Positions 1 through 12,438 of a stretch of 64,000 bases of DNA are shown here, piece after piece. The first letter of the stretch is position 1. Each line of letters begins with the position of its first letter. Below the pieces are notes generated by a model. It saw only the letters and a program-made list of their open reading frames with translations, ran no database searches and was not told the DNA's origin. The translations under genes were made by a program, and so were the position numbers. The DNA comes from Atherinomorus stipes (taxonomy: Eukaryota; Chordata; Actinopteri; Atheriniformes; Atherinidae). The DNA lies in assembly GCA_023101725.1 (NCBI GenBank), contig JALJCO010003012.1:985001-1049000 (forward strand), written 5' to 3'.

Positions 1-579
1 TTTTGGGTTTGTCTTTCTGTTTGTCTGTCCCGCCGGTCTGTCCGTCCATCTTCCAATCCTCCTCTCTCTGTATTAATGATAGCAAGGAAAGGTCACATTA
101 TAAATTAGTGCCAAACAAAGCAGTGTGTAAAGCTATGGCTCTGTTAACATGCTGCGGAGTGGCAGTATTACCCCCCCCCCCCCCCAAACAGAAAGCAGAG
201 TCCCTATTTGGAATAATTCAGCAATACATTTCTGCCATTTCTGTGCACAAGATTAAGGCAAGACAAAGACACAAAGAAAAATAAGGAGGAAGAGACAGTA
301 ATGACTAGGAAAATAAAAGGATGAAATAATACAAAGTTTGTGTGAATAAACTACAGTATTCATTAAAAGATTGTTTTTCTTTTTTTGATCATTTTTCTTC
401 TCTTTTTTCTTTTTTTTCTTCTTTCCTTTTATGTATTTTTTTTACATTTTTTTATCTCATAAAAGATTAAACTTGGATCAGGTAAGTTTAGAATTTAGCT
501 TGTTTGAAAAATGCAAAGTAGTTTCACCTGCAAACCTGCCACAAATATAGCAAAAGAAGAAAAGGTTTTGGACTTGCAC
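1..579. other. Unique AT-rich DNA, no gene seen
   Basis: No exon or RNA gene is recognisable. The stretch holds a run of 15 C at 171-185 and a T-rich tract at about 370-460. The open frame over the first 284 bases is low-complexity and resembles no family I know. Confidence 0.6.
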
Positions 580-587
580 TATTTTCT

Positions 588-1276
588 TGGAATGTCTGAT
601 ATCATTGGCCGATATCAGCATTAAAATGTGATATCAGAAAATATCAGTATCTTTTTTTCCAACCGATATTTCTAAGAATGAAACTTTTCTTCTTGCTGGA
701 ATGCTGCAAATGGAATTAAATCTCGCAATTTTTATTCCATTAGCGGCCATCCAGCAAGTTACTGTCATTCTGGAAGAACTTCATATCCCAGCATTTCTTT
801 TAGAGTCATGTCAAGTGACTAAGAATGGAAATTAGCTTTGCTATAGTCCTGCATATGTACATTTTCTATGTACATTAATATGCACTGTCCCTTTAAAATA
901 AATAAACTCAAACTCAATGTGCCGTTGCAGCTGCTGCTGCTGGTACAGACTGACTTGCTTTGAAGCTGCTAAGAATATTTCTGGTTTTAAATTGTTGGTT
1001 AAGTTGCCAAGTTGTCAAAAACATTATAATTAGCCCCATGTTGGCTAATACCTGCTAGTATCTGATATATGGCAGCCAGATGTCTAAAATGAACTCCTCT
1101 GGCTGAGTTAAGGCTATTTTGGAATCTTTGTTCTTAGAGTAGAATATAGTTGTATCTCTGAAAATATGAGAGATACAACCTCACAGTCGTCTGGATATAT
1201 CGGTATTGGTTGATATCGGATATCAAAAATGAAGAGTTGGGCAATATCAGTAAAAAAAGCCAATATCGAACAGCTC
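588..1276 (+). mobile_element. Degenerate non-autonomous hAT element, copy A
   Basis: This is one of three copies of the same family in the window (others at 43250-44520 and 55096-56486). It shares with them the GATATCGG-rich ends, the CAGCTGCTGCTGCT block near 928, the block around 1040-1110 reading TTGGCTAATACCTGC then GGCAGCCAGATGTCT, and the GAGAGATACAACCTCACA block near 1168. The best-preserved copy starts TAGGGATGT, a hAT-type end. An identical octamer, TATTTTCT, lies at 580-587 and 1277-1284 and may be the target duplication, although the terminal bases here have decayed and the last TA overlaps it. No transposase coding is visible, so mobility would have depended on an autonomous relative. 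A 105-bp retroelement tail interrupts it at 812-916. Confidence 0.8.
812..916 (+). mobile_element. 3' tail of a non-LTR retroelement inside hAT copy A
   Basis: Compared with the other two copies, copy A has 105 extra bases between ATGT at 808-811 and ATGT at 917-920, a plausible short target duplication. The insert ends in an AATAAATAAACTCAAACTCA-type tail, as expected for a 5'-truncated LINE or SINE end. The family is not identified with certainty. Confidence 0.6.
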
Positions 1277-1284
1277 TATTTTCT

Positions 1285-4200
1285 GCTAACAATATTTACA
1301 GTATATGCATATTTCTGATTTCTTCCAAATTAAGCCACAGTCTCAGAATCTCCAGAGGCAGTATTTTTATTTCCTCCAGCATTTACACCAGGGGGAAATT
1401 CAAGCACTTTACAGTTTTTCCAGACCAGTAAGAAGAATGTGAGGGTATGTCACACTGTGCCCATGCTGGGACACTTTCCTACTCCAGTGACCAGGTTGGT
1501 GGCTAAACATTTGAATCCAAAGGTGGCGGAAGAGAGTGGTTTGTACTTACTGCACATCAGGAGTAGAGGAAAACATTTTAACTTAAAACAATAAGGCATG
1601 AATTCAGCCTTATTCAAGAAGAATAAAAAGAACGTGTTCTTGTTCTTCCTCAAACTAAAACCAGTGATTGAGTTTGTGTCATCCCCACATGATCCAAACA
1701 CACACAAAGAACATATTCATTCCATTCAGAAAGCAATGATCAGATTAGGCCTTTGCATGGTTAATATGTGCCAATAGATTCATATTACTAAAAAGTTTAC
1801 ATCACCCCTTTCATTCTGCTAAATTCAGTTTGATCACACTATATCAGACCAGTGCGCTCTGGCTGAAGCGGCTTATTCTGTTAGCATGTATGTAATCAAG
1901 GCTACAAAGAAATGGAGGAAGAAACAGTTCAGTTACAGCAAATGAAAAACAGGGGAAGCATGAATTTAAAAAAGGGGACACAAAAGGGGGAAAAAAACAA
2001 AAAAAACAATACTCTTCCTCCACCACACACCCCTGAAGAGATGGAGTCAGGGAGTGTATGAAAGAGAGAATAAGAATGAGACAGAGATAGCAGGCAGAGA
2101 GAAAGACTATTTGTCTCTTCTCTTGACACAGCGGGATGATAATGCATTTTAATGACAAGGCCCAAGACTGATTTTATGAGGGGACTGACACTCTTACGCG
2201 TACACGCACACATTCGCGCACACACGCGTGCAACAAGAGTGCAGGAGCCCTCACCCCTCACACCCTCCCCTATTGCTCTCTTAGCACATTCTTCGGTCAA
2301 ACCCGCGGAAGCAGCTCACCGAGCTAGACATCATTCGCTGCTCAGAGAGGCAGGCAGGGAGGGAAGGAGTTCACGGTGAGAAATCAGCAGGAAACTTTGG
2401 GAGAAGGCAATTTAGAAGCAATCAGAGGGAAATTTGAGGCGGATTAGGCTGAGGGTTTATAGGAGCGAGGAACCAACGCTGTATCCATCTGTCTATGAGA
2501 GGCCTTCATCAGCAGTCATCTCCTAGCCGGCCAAATCACTCTTCTCCTCCTCATTCCTTTCCTCTCTTCTTTCCTCCCTCTACCTCCGTGCCATCTATCC
2601 ACTCTGCTACAGTCCCCCTCTCTTCCACTTATCTCCTACTCCCCTCTTGTCCCACTCCCAAACATTTTACACTCAGGTTCAGTCAGATGGTCTTATCAAG
2701 AGCAACCTGAAGAGACAGAACACTAAGCAGCCAATGTGTTGCTCAAGAGTACATCAACAGCCATGTGCCCAGTTGATGTGCTCTTTACCACATCAAAAAG
2801 CAGACTTTCAGCCTATGATGTGGAGGTTGATTTCCACCGGTCCGCTTTACTATAACCACTCTTCTTCTTCCCTTTCCTTAGTAAGAAGAGACTGTGTGCG
2901 CCTGTGACTGTGCATGCACGTCTGACCATATTGGGTTATATGTGTGGAAATGACGGGGTTCAAGTTAGTATGAAATCAGCAGCAAAGCACAGACTGTACC
3001 TTCAGGAAGAAAAAAAAAAAAAAAGTAGGACTCACAGTAGATCTCTGCTTCGAAATAAATTGATTTGGTCTCCAGACACCATTCGCCCAATTTCCTACAT
3101 TATCTTCTTTCTATCATTTACTATACATCAGTTATCATTGAGACTCATTTATGAGGCCCATTTCATCTTTAGAAGAATTCTCAGATGATAGAAAACTGAT
3201 CTCTTCTGCTCTGGTATTACTCTTTACTGTAGCCCAATCTCAAAGCGGGCAGAGCTGAAATTGCTTTAATATTCTCTCAGTTTTAACGTGTTGCTGCCAT
3301 AGTACTTTGTATTTCAGCAGCACGGTCACATGGTTGACTAACACGAAAAGAAACTGAGCTAACTTTAAATGTTTAAAACTTATGAAGTAGACCCGGTGAC
3401 CTCTTCCAACGAGAACCGGGCAAGAACTCAAGGAGCTCAACAGCCAATGACATAGCTCTGTGAATGATTAACTTTGATTAACTTCTAACTGCAGCCGCAA
3501 CCCAAGTTGACTTTTTTCCTTGTTATATGAAACACCCTGTTCAAAGACTGCCACACATTGAGAAAAGAAAAAAAAAAAGTAAATTGAATTTCAGAAAAAT
3601 AAAATGAATGTGTACTGTGTTTAATCCTTTGTTAAGACATCCAAATTTTTATAATTATTTTTACTATTGGAGGGATTAAAAAAAGCGATAAAACATTGTC
3701 ACATGTAACATTGTTGTGCCTCTATGCTGAGATAACCACATCTAAATCCATTTATCAAGGATAAATTGTAACTTAAGAGTGTGTAATCCTGTTTCCCATT
3801 TTATTGCCACAAATAATGAACAAAGTTTGACTGTAGCTGGTGGAAAGGCATCCACATTTATCCTTCTCTGCATGATGATTTCAGCTAAACGCTGGTGTCA
3901 TTAGCAGATGTTGACTCATAGCTGGGAGGCACTGGTGATGCTTAATGGCTAGAATTAAACTGCTAACGAAGCGCATGTGAAGCCATGCATACATGACATT
4001 TATAACATTAAACAACAACACCCGGCTGCTGCTTAGAGCGAGACACGGATCCCTTGTTGGATGGTGCACAATTATCACTGATACAACACTATAAACAGAC
4101 ACAAAGGGGAAAGTAAGGGAAAAGGAAACTCAAGTTATTCATAAGCACAAAGACTTCAGCAGTATCACATATAAATACACTGATTAAAAACAATTTAAAA

Positions 4201-6233
4201 CTATATTAACACTAAAAATATATAGAAACAGCAGCAAGTGAAGGGTTCAGACAGAATAAACAGAGTTTGAAAGTATATTCTAGCATCCATCAACAGATTT
4301 ATGACTGTCTTAATTACATTATGGACCTACTTTATATACAAGGCTTGGTTTTAATAATGTTTCAAAAGGACTAAAATGAAACTGACTGGCATTATATGGA
4401 ACAGAGATGCATTTGTTCTACTTTTACAAATAAAAAAAAGTGAGTTAACATTGTTTTTATTTTACTGCCCCACTTTTTCCTCAAAAATAACATCGATTAT
4501 GATCCCAAATCTGCATGTTGCTAAGTGGTAAACATTGTCTAGTTATCTCAAAAGATCCAAAGCCAGCAGTCGCACGAACACTTGAGGAGATCTATATTTC
4601 TTTGTATGCCTTTGGGCTGCAGTGATAGTGATCTCCTGCTGAGATAGAATTAGCCATAAACCCATTTTCAGTGCCTTGACCCGGATTATGGAAAAGGTGG
4701 GTCATGAAAGATATGCAACTGTCCTTATTAATATTCAATAAAACAATGGAGGGTGATACGCTGGAAAGTCAAAGGCTCAGCAGGTGGGGACTCGCCCGAG
4801 TTCTGTTACAGCTAAATATGATAAAGGATTACTGTGGTGATTATTATGATCACTAAAGATAAAGATAAAAACATATATGTAGCATGCAAGTTCATAATTG
4901 GTTTCTGAAATCAGTTTGTGTGTAGAATAGCCCTCCCTTCCACAAATTTCTACTAAAAAAATAAATGCTAACTTGACCACCTAAGACTTGAAACATCTCC
5001 CTTTTTAATCTTTTGCACAACCTCACATTCAAACCAAAAAATCCCCAAATTACCAGTCTACCTTTTGAAAATGACAGTGACATGTGCCAGCTCTTAAATA
5101 AGACAGCTCAAATGACTGAAGCAGATTGATTCCAGTCAAATCCTCCCTACAATATATTTCCAATGCTGCGTTTTCATTATTAAAAAATCATCACATGTTT
5201 ATGCGAGATCGAAGATAGAAAATAAAGAGAGGGGTAGGAAAACAGAGAAAAGAGTGTGCATAGCATGTGGAGGCCATTATTTCTGGCGTGCTCCAAGGCT
5301 GAGAGAATTAGAAAATATCATTCTGTCAGGGTGATTTGATAGTGCGATGAAAAATGTCAGAAGTGGAGATGACAAATCATGGTGCTGAGGAGAGGGGACT
5401 GGGAGACAGGGGATGTCATTTGTCATGAGTGCCATTTGACTGCACCCCACCTCCTCCCTCCCTTCTCCCTCCCATCTACCTCCTCTTCCACATCTCTCCC
5501 TCTCCCCCCCCCTCCACTCCTCAACTTCCTCCTCCTCTACCTACTCCGTTGTCTGCCTGTCTTTCCTTTCCTTTCTCTTTTCATTGTAATGATCTATTTG
5601 AACACATTCTACTGCCTCTCATCCTTCTTCATCCTCCTTCCCGTGAACCCTTTTTTTGCCCGAGTCCTCCTGATATTACTTCAGTTTTGCAGCTGCTTAC
5701 ATTAACAGCACCACAGTATTTCTAACTTTGTAAAAAATTTCACCAATTTCTGACTCAGCACACAGGAAAAGAGGAATTAGATTTATTTACGTTTTGTTTT
5801 CTCCGCATCATCTTTTCCACACCCCTCCCATTTCTTACTCCCCTCTCTTCATCCTCCTCTAAGAAATCGCTGTTCTTCGTGAATGGAGAGGATTAGATTG
5901 GCAGCCAGTGCCTAACACACATACGCAACGCACAACACAACGCACAGCTACACACTTTATAGATATGCATACATACACACATGGATGGTCAAAATGTCAA
6001 GCCTGGTGACATTTAAGCATTTTATCTTGTATGCCGTCTGCTTCAGATCTTGGAAAAGAGGTTAGCGATGTAAGCTGCACCATAAACATTGAGATCAAAT
6101 AGTAGTTGGCAGCATTTGATTTTTTTGTTTGCTTTTTGTTTTATGGGAGGTGTAAAATTATCAAAAAGAAAAGAAAAAAGCATGGGATATGTTGCTGATC
6201 TTTAGTTACTAATAAGCACTCAAAAACATTAAA
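1285..6233. other. Unique DNA, no gene recognised
   Basis: No exon with believable coding character was found on either strand. The stretch includes a GC-richer patch with several CpG at about 2190-2380, pyrimidine tracts at 2510-2650 and 5440-5580, and a 15-A run at 3010-3024. It may be intronic or intergenic; the sequence does not decide. Confidence 0.55.
5440..5580. repeat. Polypyrimidine tract
   Basis: About 140 bases consist almost entirely of C and T, with repeated CCTCC and CTCCC units. It accounts for the proline- and serine-rich open frames across it. Long mirror-like pyrimidine tracts can adopt triplex DNA, but no function is shown here. Confidence 0.75.
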
Positions 6234-6267
6234 TTAATAATAATGATAATAATAATAATAATAATAA
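6234..6267. repeat. (AAT)n microsatellite
   Basis: The trinucleotide AAT is repeated about eleven times with one ATG interruption. Confidence 0.95.
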
Positions 6268-6635
6268 ACTCAAACATACTGTTAATCATTAACCATCATC
6301 AGAACACAAAATTCATCTGAAGCTCTTTGTTTCTGTTCCTGATTGTCTCTATGTACCTCTCATTGCCCTCATTTCACCCTCTCTTCCTCCAGTACCCCCT
6401 CCCCACCCAAAAAAAAAAAAAATCCTTGCACTGTAGCCTCAAGGTGCTCTGTATCTGTGTTTGTGTGTGCGCGTGTAAGCGATATAAAGAGAAAAAAAGA
6501 GGCACACATGCGTGTACAAATCCGTGTGGACTTGAGTGCATGCATCTGTATATATTCCTGTATGAATGCCTATATATATGTACATCTCAGCATCTTTGCA
6601 TCTGATGTAGGGAGGCAGGGGGTGCGGGAGGGGTA

Positions 6636-6681
6636 TGTGTGTGTGTGTGTGTGTGTGTGGTGGTGGTGGTGGTGGGGGGGG
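6636..6681. repeat. Compound (TG)n-(GGT)n-G8 microsatellite
   Basis: A TG run grades into GGT repeats and ends in eight G. It encodes only low-complexity peptides in all frames. Confidence 0.95.
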
Positions 6682-6699
6682 TCATTGCTTTGTTGGGTC

Positions 6700-6870
6700 T
6701 GGCCATCCTCAGTGTAGCGTGGTCTGTAGTGCCGTCCAGGGCCTTAATGCTGGGGTAATTAAGGAACAGCTTCAAGGTTGCATGGACACAAGACAATCCA
6801 GGCCTAATGAAGTATCGATCGGTCGCATTGGGGCCCATGCTTGGACTAAGGCAAGCTGACATTCATTTAG
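6700..6870. promoter_or_regulatory. Candidate conserved non-coding block
   Basis: This is a non-repetitive block of balanced composition between microsatellites. It contains GGGGTAATTAAGG (homeodomain-like TAATTA) and an unusual CGATCGGTCGCATTGG segment, CpGs being scarce elsewhere nearby. It lacks coding bias. The call is inferred from texture only and needs an alignment to other fishes. Confidence 0.3.
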
Positions 6871-8534
6871 AACAGGGCCACTGCAGGAAGAGCAAACACA
6901 CACACATATACAGCACACATCACAAAAGCAGGCTGATGACAATATAAGAGACTCAGCGGCACTCGGTTTTAATCACATGGGAAACAATGAAGAGCCTCGT
7001 TTAGAGCTGCTGGGTTTATCTATGTGTGTATATGATTGTGCCGACATTTGTGTGTGTCCCTTCATGTCCATATCACGCTCTGGCCAACCAACAGGAGGCT
7101 CAAAGCAATCTCCCACTGAAAACAGTACTGATTATACCAATGATGATTATGAAGATAATGATCGCCTTGCTATCAGCACAGTCGTTACTGTCTGTTGCAT
7201 ATAAAGAAATGTCTCGCACCTTGCAATCAATGTCATCACCTTTTTTTCTCCAACAGGAGGGTAATAACCCAATTCACATTATCTCAGCCTATTATATTTA
7301 TATTTTAATTTGGTCACATTTAGCAAGGTCTGACAACCTCATCCAATGCAATTTAAGTTCAGTCCAAACAGCAGCATTCAGACAGCAGCTGCCAGCACAG
7401 AGGCAAGAAGTCACATTTATTTTCTTCTTAGGCTATATTATGTCATGGTCTCCATTTAAATCTGCCATTTCAAAAATATTGCATGTGGCATCCCCTCTTA
7501 AAACTTTTCCCCCCACATCAAAGCTTAGTTGCAGCAGTAAGACTCATCTGTGGTCACTTTCACAATGTTGTTAAGACGGTGCTCTACAATTAGTGCAGCG
7601 TCCTATCTGCTTACACACTGAGATGTTTTAGCCTGAGCAGTCAGTCAAAAACGAGGAAACTAGTTGCCCTCAACCACAAATGTGTTTTTTGTACATTTTT
7701 TTTGCATAAAATATCTGACCTAGCACCATTTAAAGACTTCAAGCTTGCCCTAAATAACCCCGAGTGTCCTTAAATGGCCAACTGTGCTCATGCTTCATGC
7801 ATGTGAATGTATATATTGTGTCAGTGCATCCATAGCGTCCATGTTACCATTCCCACCTTGTCCAAAGGCTTGGTGATTATGTCCCTGATTGACATATGTT
7901 TGGATTCACATCTATTGGCCTACATGCGCACTGATTGAAAACTTGACTTCTCATCTACAGACAACTTTATCACGGCAGTAATGGTCAGACAATCAGACTG
8001 ACGGAGACAAAAGAATAGAGCTGAGAGAGACACACACTAAGAAAAGACATGAATGATCTTGATTGTAATGGGTATAAGTGCTGCTTTTCTTGAGAACATG
8101 ATGGGAAGACCCCAAACCTCCCTTGTTCTACCTCTCCCTCCCTCCCCCTCTCTCTCACACACACTTACATGTTCCAAAGCCAAGCCAAGAAAAACATCTA
8201 TGAGCATAACTTTGCCATTAAAACATTCATAATTGTGCAAAACTGCACTGCTAGCTCTCTACTCCCACGACAATAGAGCTACATGTTCAGCGCTTATTAT
8301 TTCTTGTCCTTGTATTCAAATGTATTTAAATGAGAGATGTTTAGATCCACTTTGCGCTGCAGCAAAACAGTCTGAGAGCTGAGCAAAGAAGGGGCACTGC
8401 TGTCCAACTTGTATCTACTGTGTAACCACAATTTTGAGGACGTAACCCCACTCTCACCCCCGCAGTCCAAGCAACTTTTAAACCTGCAGTTAAAGCGCTG
8501 ACTTCACATTACTATGCCCCCCTCCCTCCCCATC
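6871..8534. other. Unique DNA, no gene recognised
   Basis: An open frame of 182 codons at 7026-7574 crosses this stretch but shows no domain, no coding-like composition and no splice context. I see only unique AT-rich sequence with scattered CA-rich bits. Confidence 0.5.
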
Positions 8535-8725
8535 CCCTCCCTTGATCTGGCAGCGTACTGTGAATTTTTTAGCAGCGCCAAAATGCTCTCATTTTAACTG
8601 ATCGCTCCAATCATATGCAAATGTAGCAGGCAGGTGGGGGGATATATTTCAGCGGTAATTGGCGGCTCTCTAATGGAGACTTCGGGTGTCAGTTGGAAAT
8701 ATGTTTTAAGCCTTAATGAGTTTTG
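8535..8725. promoter_or_regulatory. Candidate enhancer-like conserved block
   Basis: The block carries an octamer ATGCAAAT at 8615-8622, AGCGGTAATTGGCGG, CTCTAATGG and CTTAATGAG, a dense set of homeodomain- and POU-like sites in otherwise unique sequence. Such density is typical of vertebrate developmental enhancers. No conservation data are available here. Confidence 0.35.
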
Positions 8726-8729
8726 ACGG

Positions 8730-11700
8730 GTCAGATCAGAAAGTGCCTGGCGTGCAACTGTGCGCGTGCGTGTGCGTGCATGTGTGTGTGTGTATGCTGC
8801 CATGCCGAACCTGATGCATTTTTAAACAGCACCAATTACCCCACATAGTGAGTTTTACTGAAACATTTTTATTGTGCAATATCTGTCACATATAGAGACA
8901 TCAACATTCATTAGATTCACAGTCACAGCCAGGTTACATTCAAGGTAATCTTGAACAAAAAGGGAGAGGGGCTCAGAATGGATGCTAAATGTAACTGACT
9001 ATGGAGGGTCAAATATAACCTTTCATATGATAATCGCATGCACTCACACTAACAGCTTCCAATTCATGTTTGGCATTTTATAATAACGTAAAATAAAAAA
9101 AAAAAAAAAAAAAGAGGAGACGAAGATCAGAAAGCTTTAAAAGCTGAACCAAAGTTTTATGTGAGCCAGTTGTAAACAGTAAACCTGGCAAACATTGACT
9201 CCAATACATCTGTTTTTTGCCTCTGGAGTAAAAATGCCCAAAGCATAGCCACAATACCACTTTTGTCACAGAACATACAGCAATTATTCATTTTGCATCG
9301 ACAAAATACAGGGGAATCTGAATTTTCCTATTAATATGCATGTGTCGCTATCCCTGCAATTTACAAAGCAACTTATCATTTTGCCCAGCAATAAAAGTGC
9401 AGCAGAGGCAACAGATTGCTTTGACACTCCAAGTGGTTTTAGATTTATTGTGCATAATAAACACATGAGCAGGTTTTGAATGAAATCATCCAATGCATCT
9501 ACATCTTGTTTTACTTTATCTGTAGTGGCTGCATGTATAAACGAATGGCTGAGGAGATGGTGGCACTTCAGCACTCAAACAGATCATAAATCATGCAAAT
9601 TATAAATCATGGTTTGTTTGGACTCACGGGAGGGGGGCTGAGGAGTGAAACTGCTGTCCAGTTTATAACAGTGTGCCCTCCTGGGTGGTCGTAAATACCC
9701 AAACATGAGGTGGCGGCTGATAATTTGGCTTTGCAGCTTCAAATGATGACTGATTTTGCAGATAAAAAGGATGCTGAAGTTCTTTGACAAAACTGTACTC
9801 AAAGCCGACTTCCTGGACTTGCTCATAAAGTATTCACCCGATTCAGAGTTGTAAACCACAAAGTCTGGTAAAAACTAATCTAGTGACAACCTTCCGATAA
9901 AATAGTAGACATGATTTCAATCATGCTGCTCTGTTTGTAAATTATTCACTGATAACGATTCCCCTAAAAGCTGCAGAATGCAGCTTGCAATCAAGGCGCT
10001 CTCTATGCAACTAAAGAGTTAAAAAGAATCTATTTAGCCGTACTTTGCTAAACAAACCTCCACGTCAATTTATGCCATGTGAAAAAGTAGGACAGCATAA
10101 TCCTTTAGCACAAACCCAATCTGGGAGATCTGAAGAGTACGTGATTAATTCTTTGGTATTAATCATGTAATTCTTTCATATAAAACAAAGCTTAAGCCTT
10201 ATTTGCTAAGATATTTGACCTTGGCGGAGAGTTAAGACATTACAGCTTGGATTTAAAATGCATCTAAAGATTAAAAATGATGGTTGACTATTACTAAGGA
10301 TTATAAACCCAAGGAAAATTGCTTTTTCATTTTGAAACAAAACTGATTTTTAGAAGGGAGCTACGGGGTCAGGTGGCATGAGGTGACAACTTGAACTGGG
10401 ATGCAGCGTGTTTTCTGAAGGATGTGAAGGTTAGATAGAAGACGCGTTCCGTTCCTCTCTGGTTTTTTATTTATTTTTTTCATAATTTGCCCCCCACACT
10501 TCCCTTTTTTACCCAAGCATAGAAATTAAAGTAATACCCTTGTAAGAGAAACAAGATTTGTTCTAAATTTATGCTTCACTGCTTGAGGCTACGCGGCACC
10601 TCAGACACACAGAGTTTATTTGATCTCTGCTCGTTGAGGGGAAAAAAATCCTTTATGACTATCAAATGTGTCTCACTCTTTCCCCGTGAATCTTGTTTAC
10701 CGATGCTGCCGTGTGTTTATCTGTGAATGAAAATGACTCTGGAGACACCATGCACTCCTTTGCCCCAACAACAACACATATTTCTTTCATTTCATGGTCT
10801 TTATAGAAAGTGGGGGGAAAAAAGTAAAGTGAAAGTACAAGGTCTTTCAAAGACATCGTTTTTATAATTCATGCTCAAGTTTGATGCAGGTCTTTGACTT
10901 CAACCAGGGGCCTCAACAAATGTTTTATTTAAATTCATTGGTCAAAACAGATCTTGGGGCCCATTCAATAGGAACTTTTGTTTTGCATACATAAAAATCC
11001 AATCATTGACAAATCAAAAAAGTCAGCTCTCTTCTTTAGGAAAAGCAAGCACAAAGAATCAGGGCAGGGTTTTGTTTTTCGTTGCTTAGCACCACCACGT
11101 TCATCATAGCCTGTGATCTGTCCAGTGATCTATAATCAACACACACAATCCATAGGTATCAATTAAATCTTCTCCGAAACTTTCAGAAAAGCAGCTTGAA
11201 TAGTAAATATTCACATTTATCCATTTGATCAATTCAGCACTTGAACTTTAATAAGCTTAGATTTATTTCTGCATTGTTCTTGCATTCTATAAAATTCTGA
11301 TTCAGTCTTTAACACCAATATGCATTCATGTATTGTTTTTTTTCCTCCACATTCATTAGGAAACTCAAACCAGCCAGTCTCAAGGTTATATTAGAAATGT
11401 TAACTTTCTAACTAACTTAGTCTTCAAGACAACTAATGGTTTTGGGTCTGTGTTGGATTAAGAGAAAAAAAACATGCACATGAGTTTGTTTGTTGTGATT
11501 TCTCCGTCATCTTTAGCCGAAGCAACGTAGGCATGCAGACCAATCACGCATTTGGAAAAACTACAGTAAATTAATAAAGGTATTTTTTTTCTGGCTGGTT
11601 TGGAGATGATGAATAAAACACTGTAGATGACTCTTTTTTCTTCACTTTAACTTCTATTGACATGTCATCAGCATTGCACGATGTATGACAGAATACAATT

Positions 11701-12318
11701 ACGGCATTGATGGAAAGTCAAACTTACTCTGGGAATTTTGTCTGGATTGTCATGAAAGTCATGAATCCAACACTGTAAATGCAAACAATGTCCTTCCTAA
11801 AGATTATTGAGTGCATTAAACTCAATTCATGCTAGTTTTTAAAATTACGTACTCACATTGAGTTTCTGTAATCTCCCTGCATACTTGTCTGATAAAGTAC
11901 TATATATTGTTTTTCTGGGTGTTTACAACACCAATACACACATTTTCCTGGTAGATGGGTTTATTTACATATTTCCTATTGTGATTTGTGGCACGCTCTG
12001 TTCTGTACTGCACCATGAGTTAAATGCCCATGTCATCCATCGTCCCTCCCTGTCTGACCATTCTAACACATGTAAAAGAGCAGGTTTCACAGATCTTACC
12101 CTTAGTGAGACCATGTGTACAAAATACAATGTGCAGCTCTTACCTTATGGATTTAAAGTGCATCTTTCATGTTCTTTATAACAGCAGAAAATCATTCCCT
12201 GAGATGAGGCGGTAACTGTTTTTTCTCTTGAGTTGAAAATAACCAGGAAGTGTTACTTAAAAAGGGAGGAGGGGGAGATAAAACTCTCCTTCACAAACAC
12301 CAAGCAGTTTTGGAATCA
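8730..12318. other. Unique DNA, no gene recognised
   Basis: The stretch contains a 19-A run at 9095-9113, the candidate conserved block at 9285-9610, and otherwise AT-rich unique sequence. No exon or dispersed repeat was recognised. Confidence 0.5.
9285..9610. promoter_or_regulatory. Candidate conserved non-coding block
   Basis: A 320-bp run free of simple repeats with the octamer ATGCAAAT at 9593-9600, the related ATATGCATG near 9335, and several AATAAA/ATAAAT homeobox-like motifs. The long minus-strand open frame here (9284-9574) is probably incidental. The call rests on sequence texture. Confidence 0.3.
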
Positions 12319-12434
12319 TGTGACTTCTGACGTCAGAGGAGGTGAAGTCAGGTGAATTCCACAGCTGACCAATGCTAAACAATAACCGATAAATGGCGAG
12401 ACAACAGCTGATTAACGGCTATATAACATCTTTC
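12319..12434 (+). promoter_or_regulatory. Promoter-like motif cluster (CRE, CCAAT, E-boxes, TATA)
   Basis: In order on the plus strand there are CATGTGAC, a full palindromic CRE TGACGTCA at 12328-12335 within CTTCTGACGTCAGAGG, CAGCTG, GACCAATG, a second CAGCTG and CTATATAAC at about 12419-12427. Order and spacing resemble a TATA promoter. No downstream exon was recognised, and the expected start site would fall about 25-30 bases on, inside the TTAA element that begins at 12439. It could be a former promoter, an enhancer or chance. Confidence 0.3.
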
Positions 12435-12438
12435 TTAA

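Noticed and set aside
1929..2300. Minus-strand open frame of 123 codons
   Set aside because: Arises from CA/CG-rich and purine-rich sequence; peptide is low-complexity and has no domain.
6587..6862. Overlapping frames on both strands near the GT/GGT repeat
   Set aside because: They exist only because the microsatellite is free of stops; peptides are His/Thr- or Val/Cys-repeats.
7026..7574. Longest plus-strand open frame, 182 codons
   Set aside because: No domain, no coding-like composition, no splice or start context; a frame this long is expected by chance in 64 kb.
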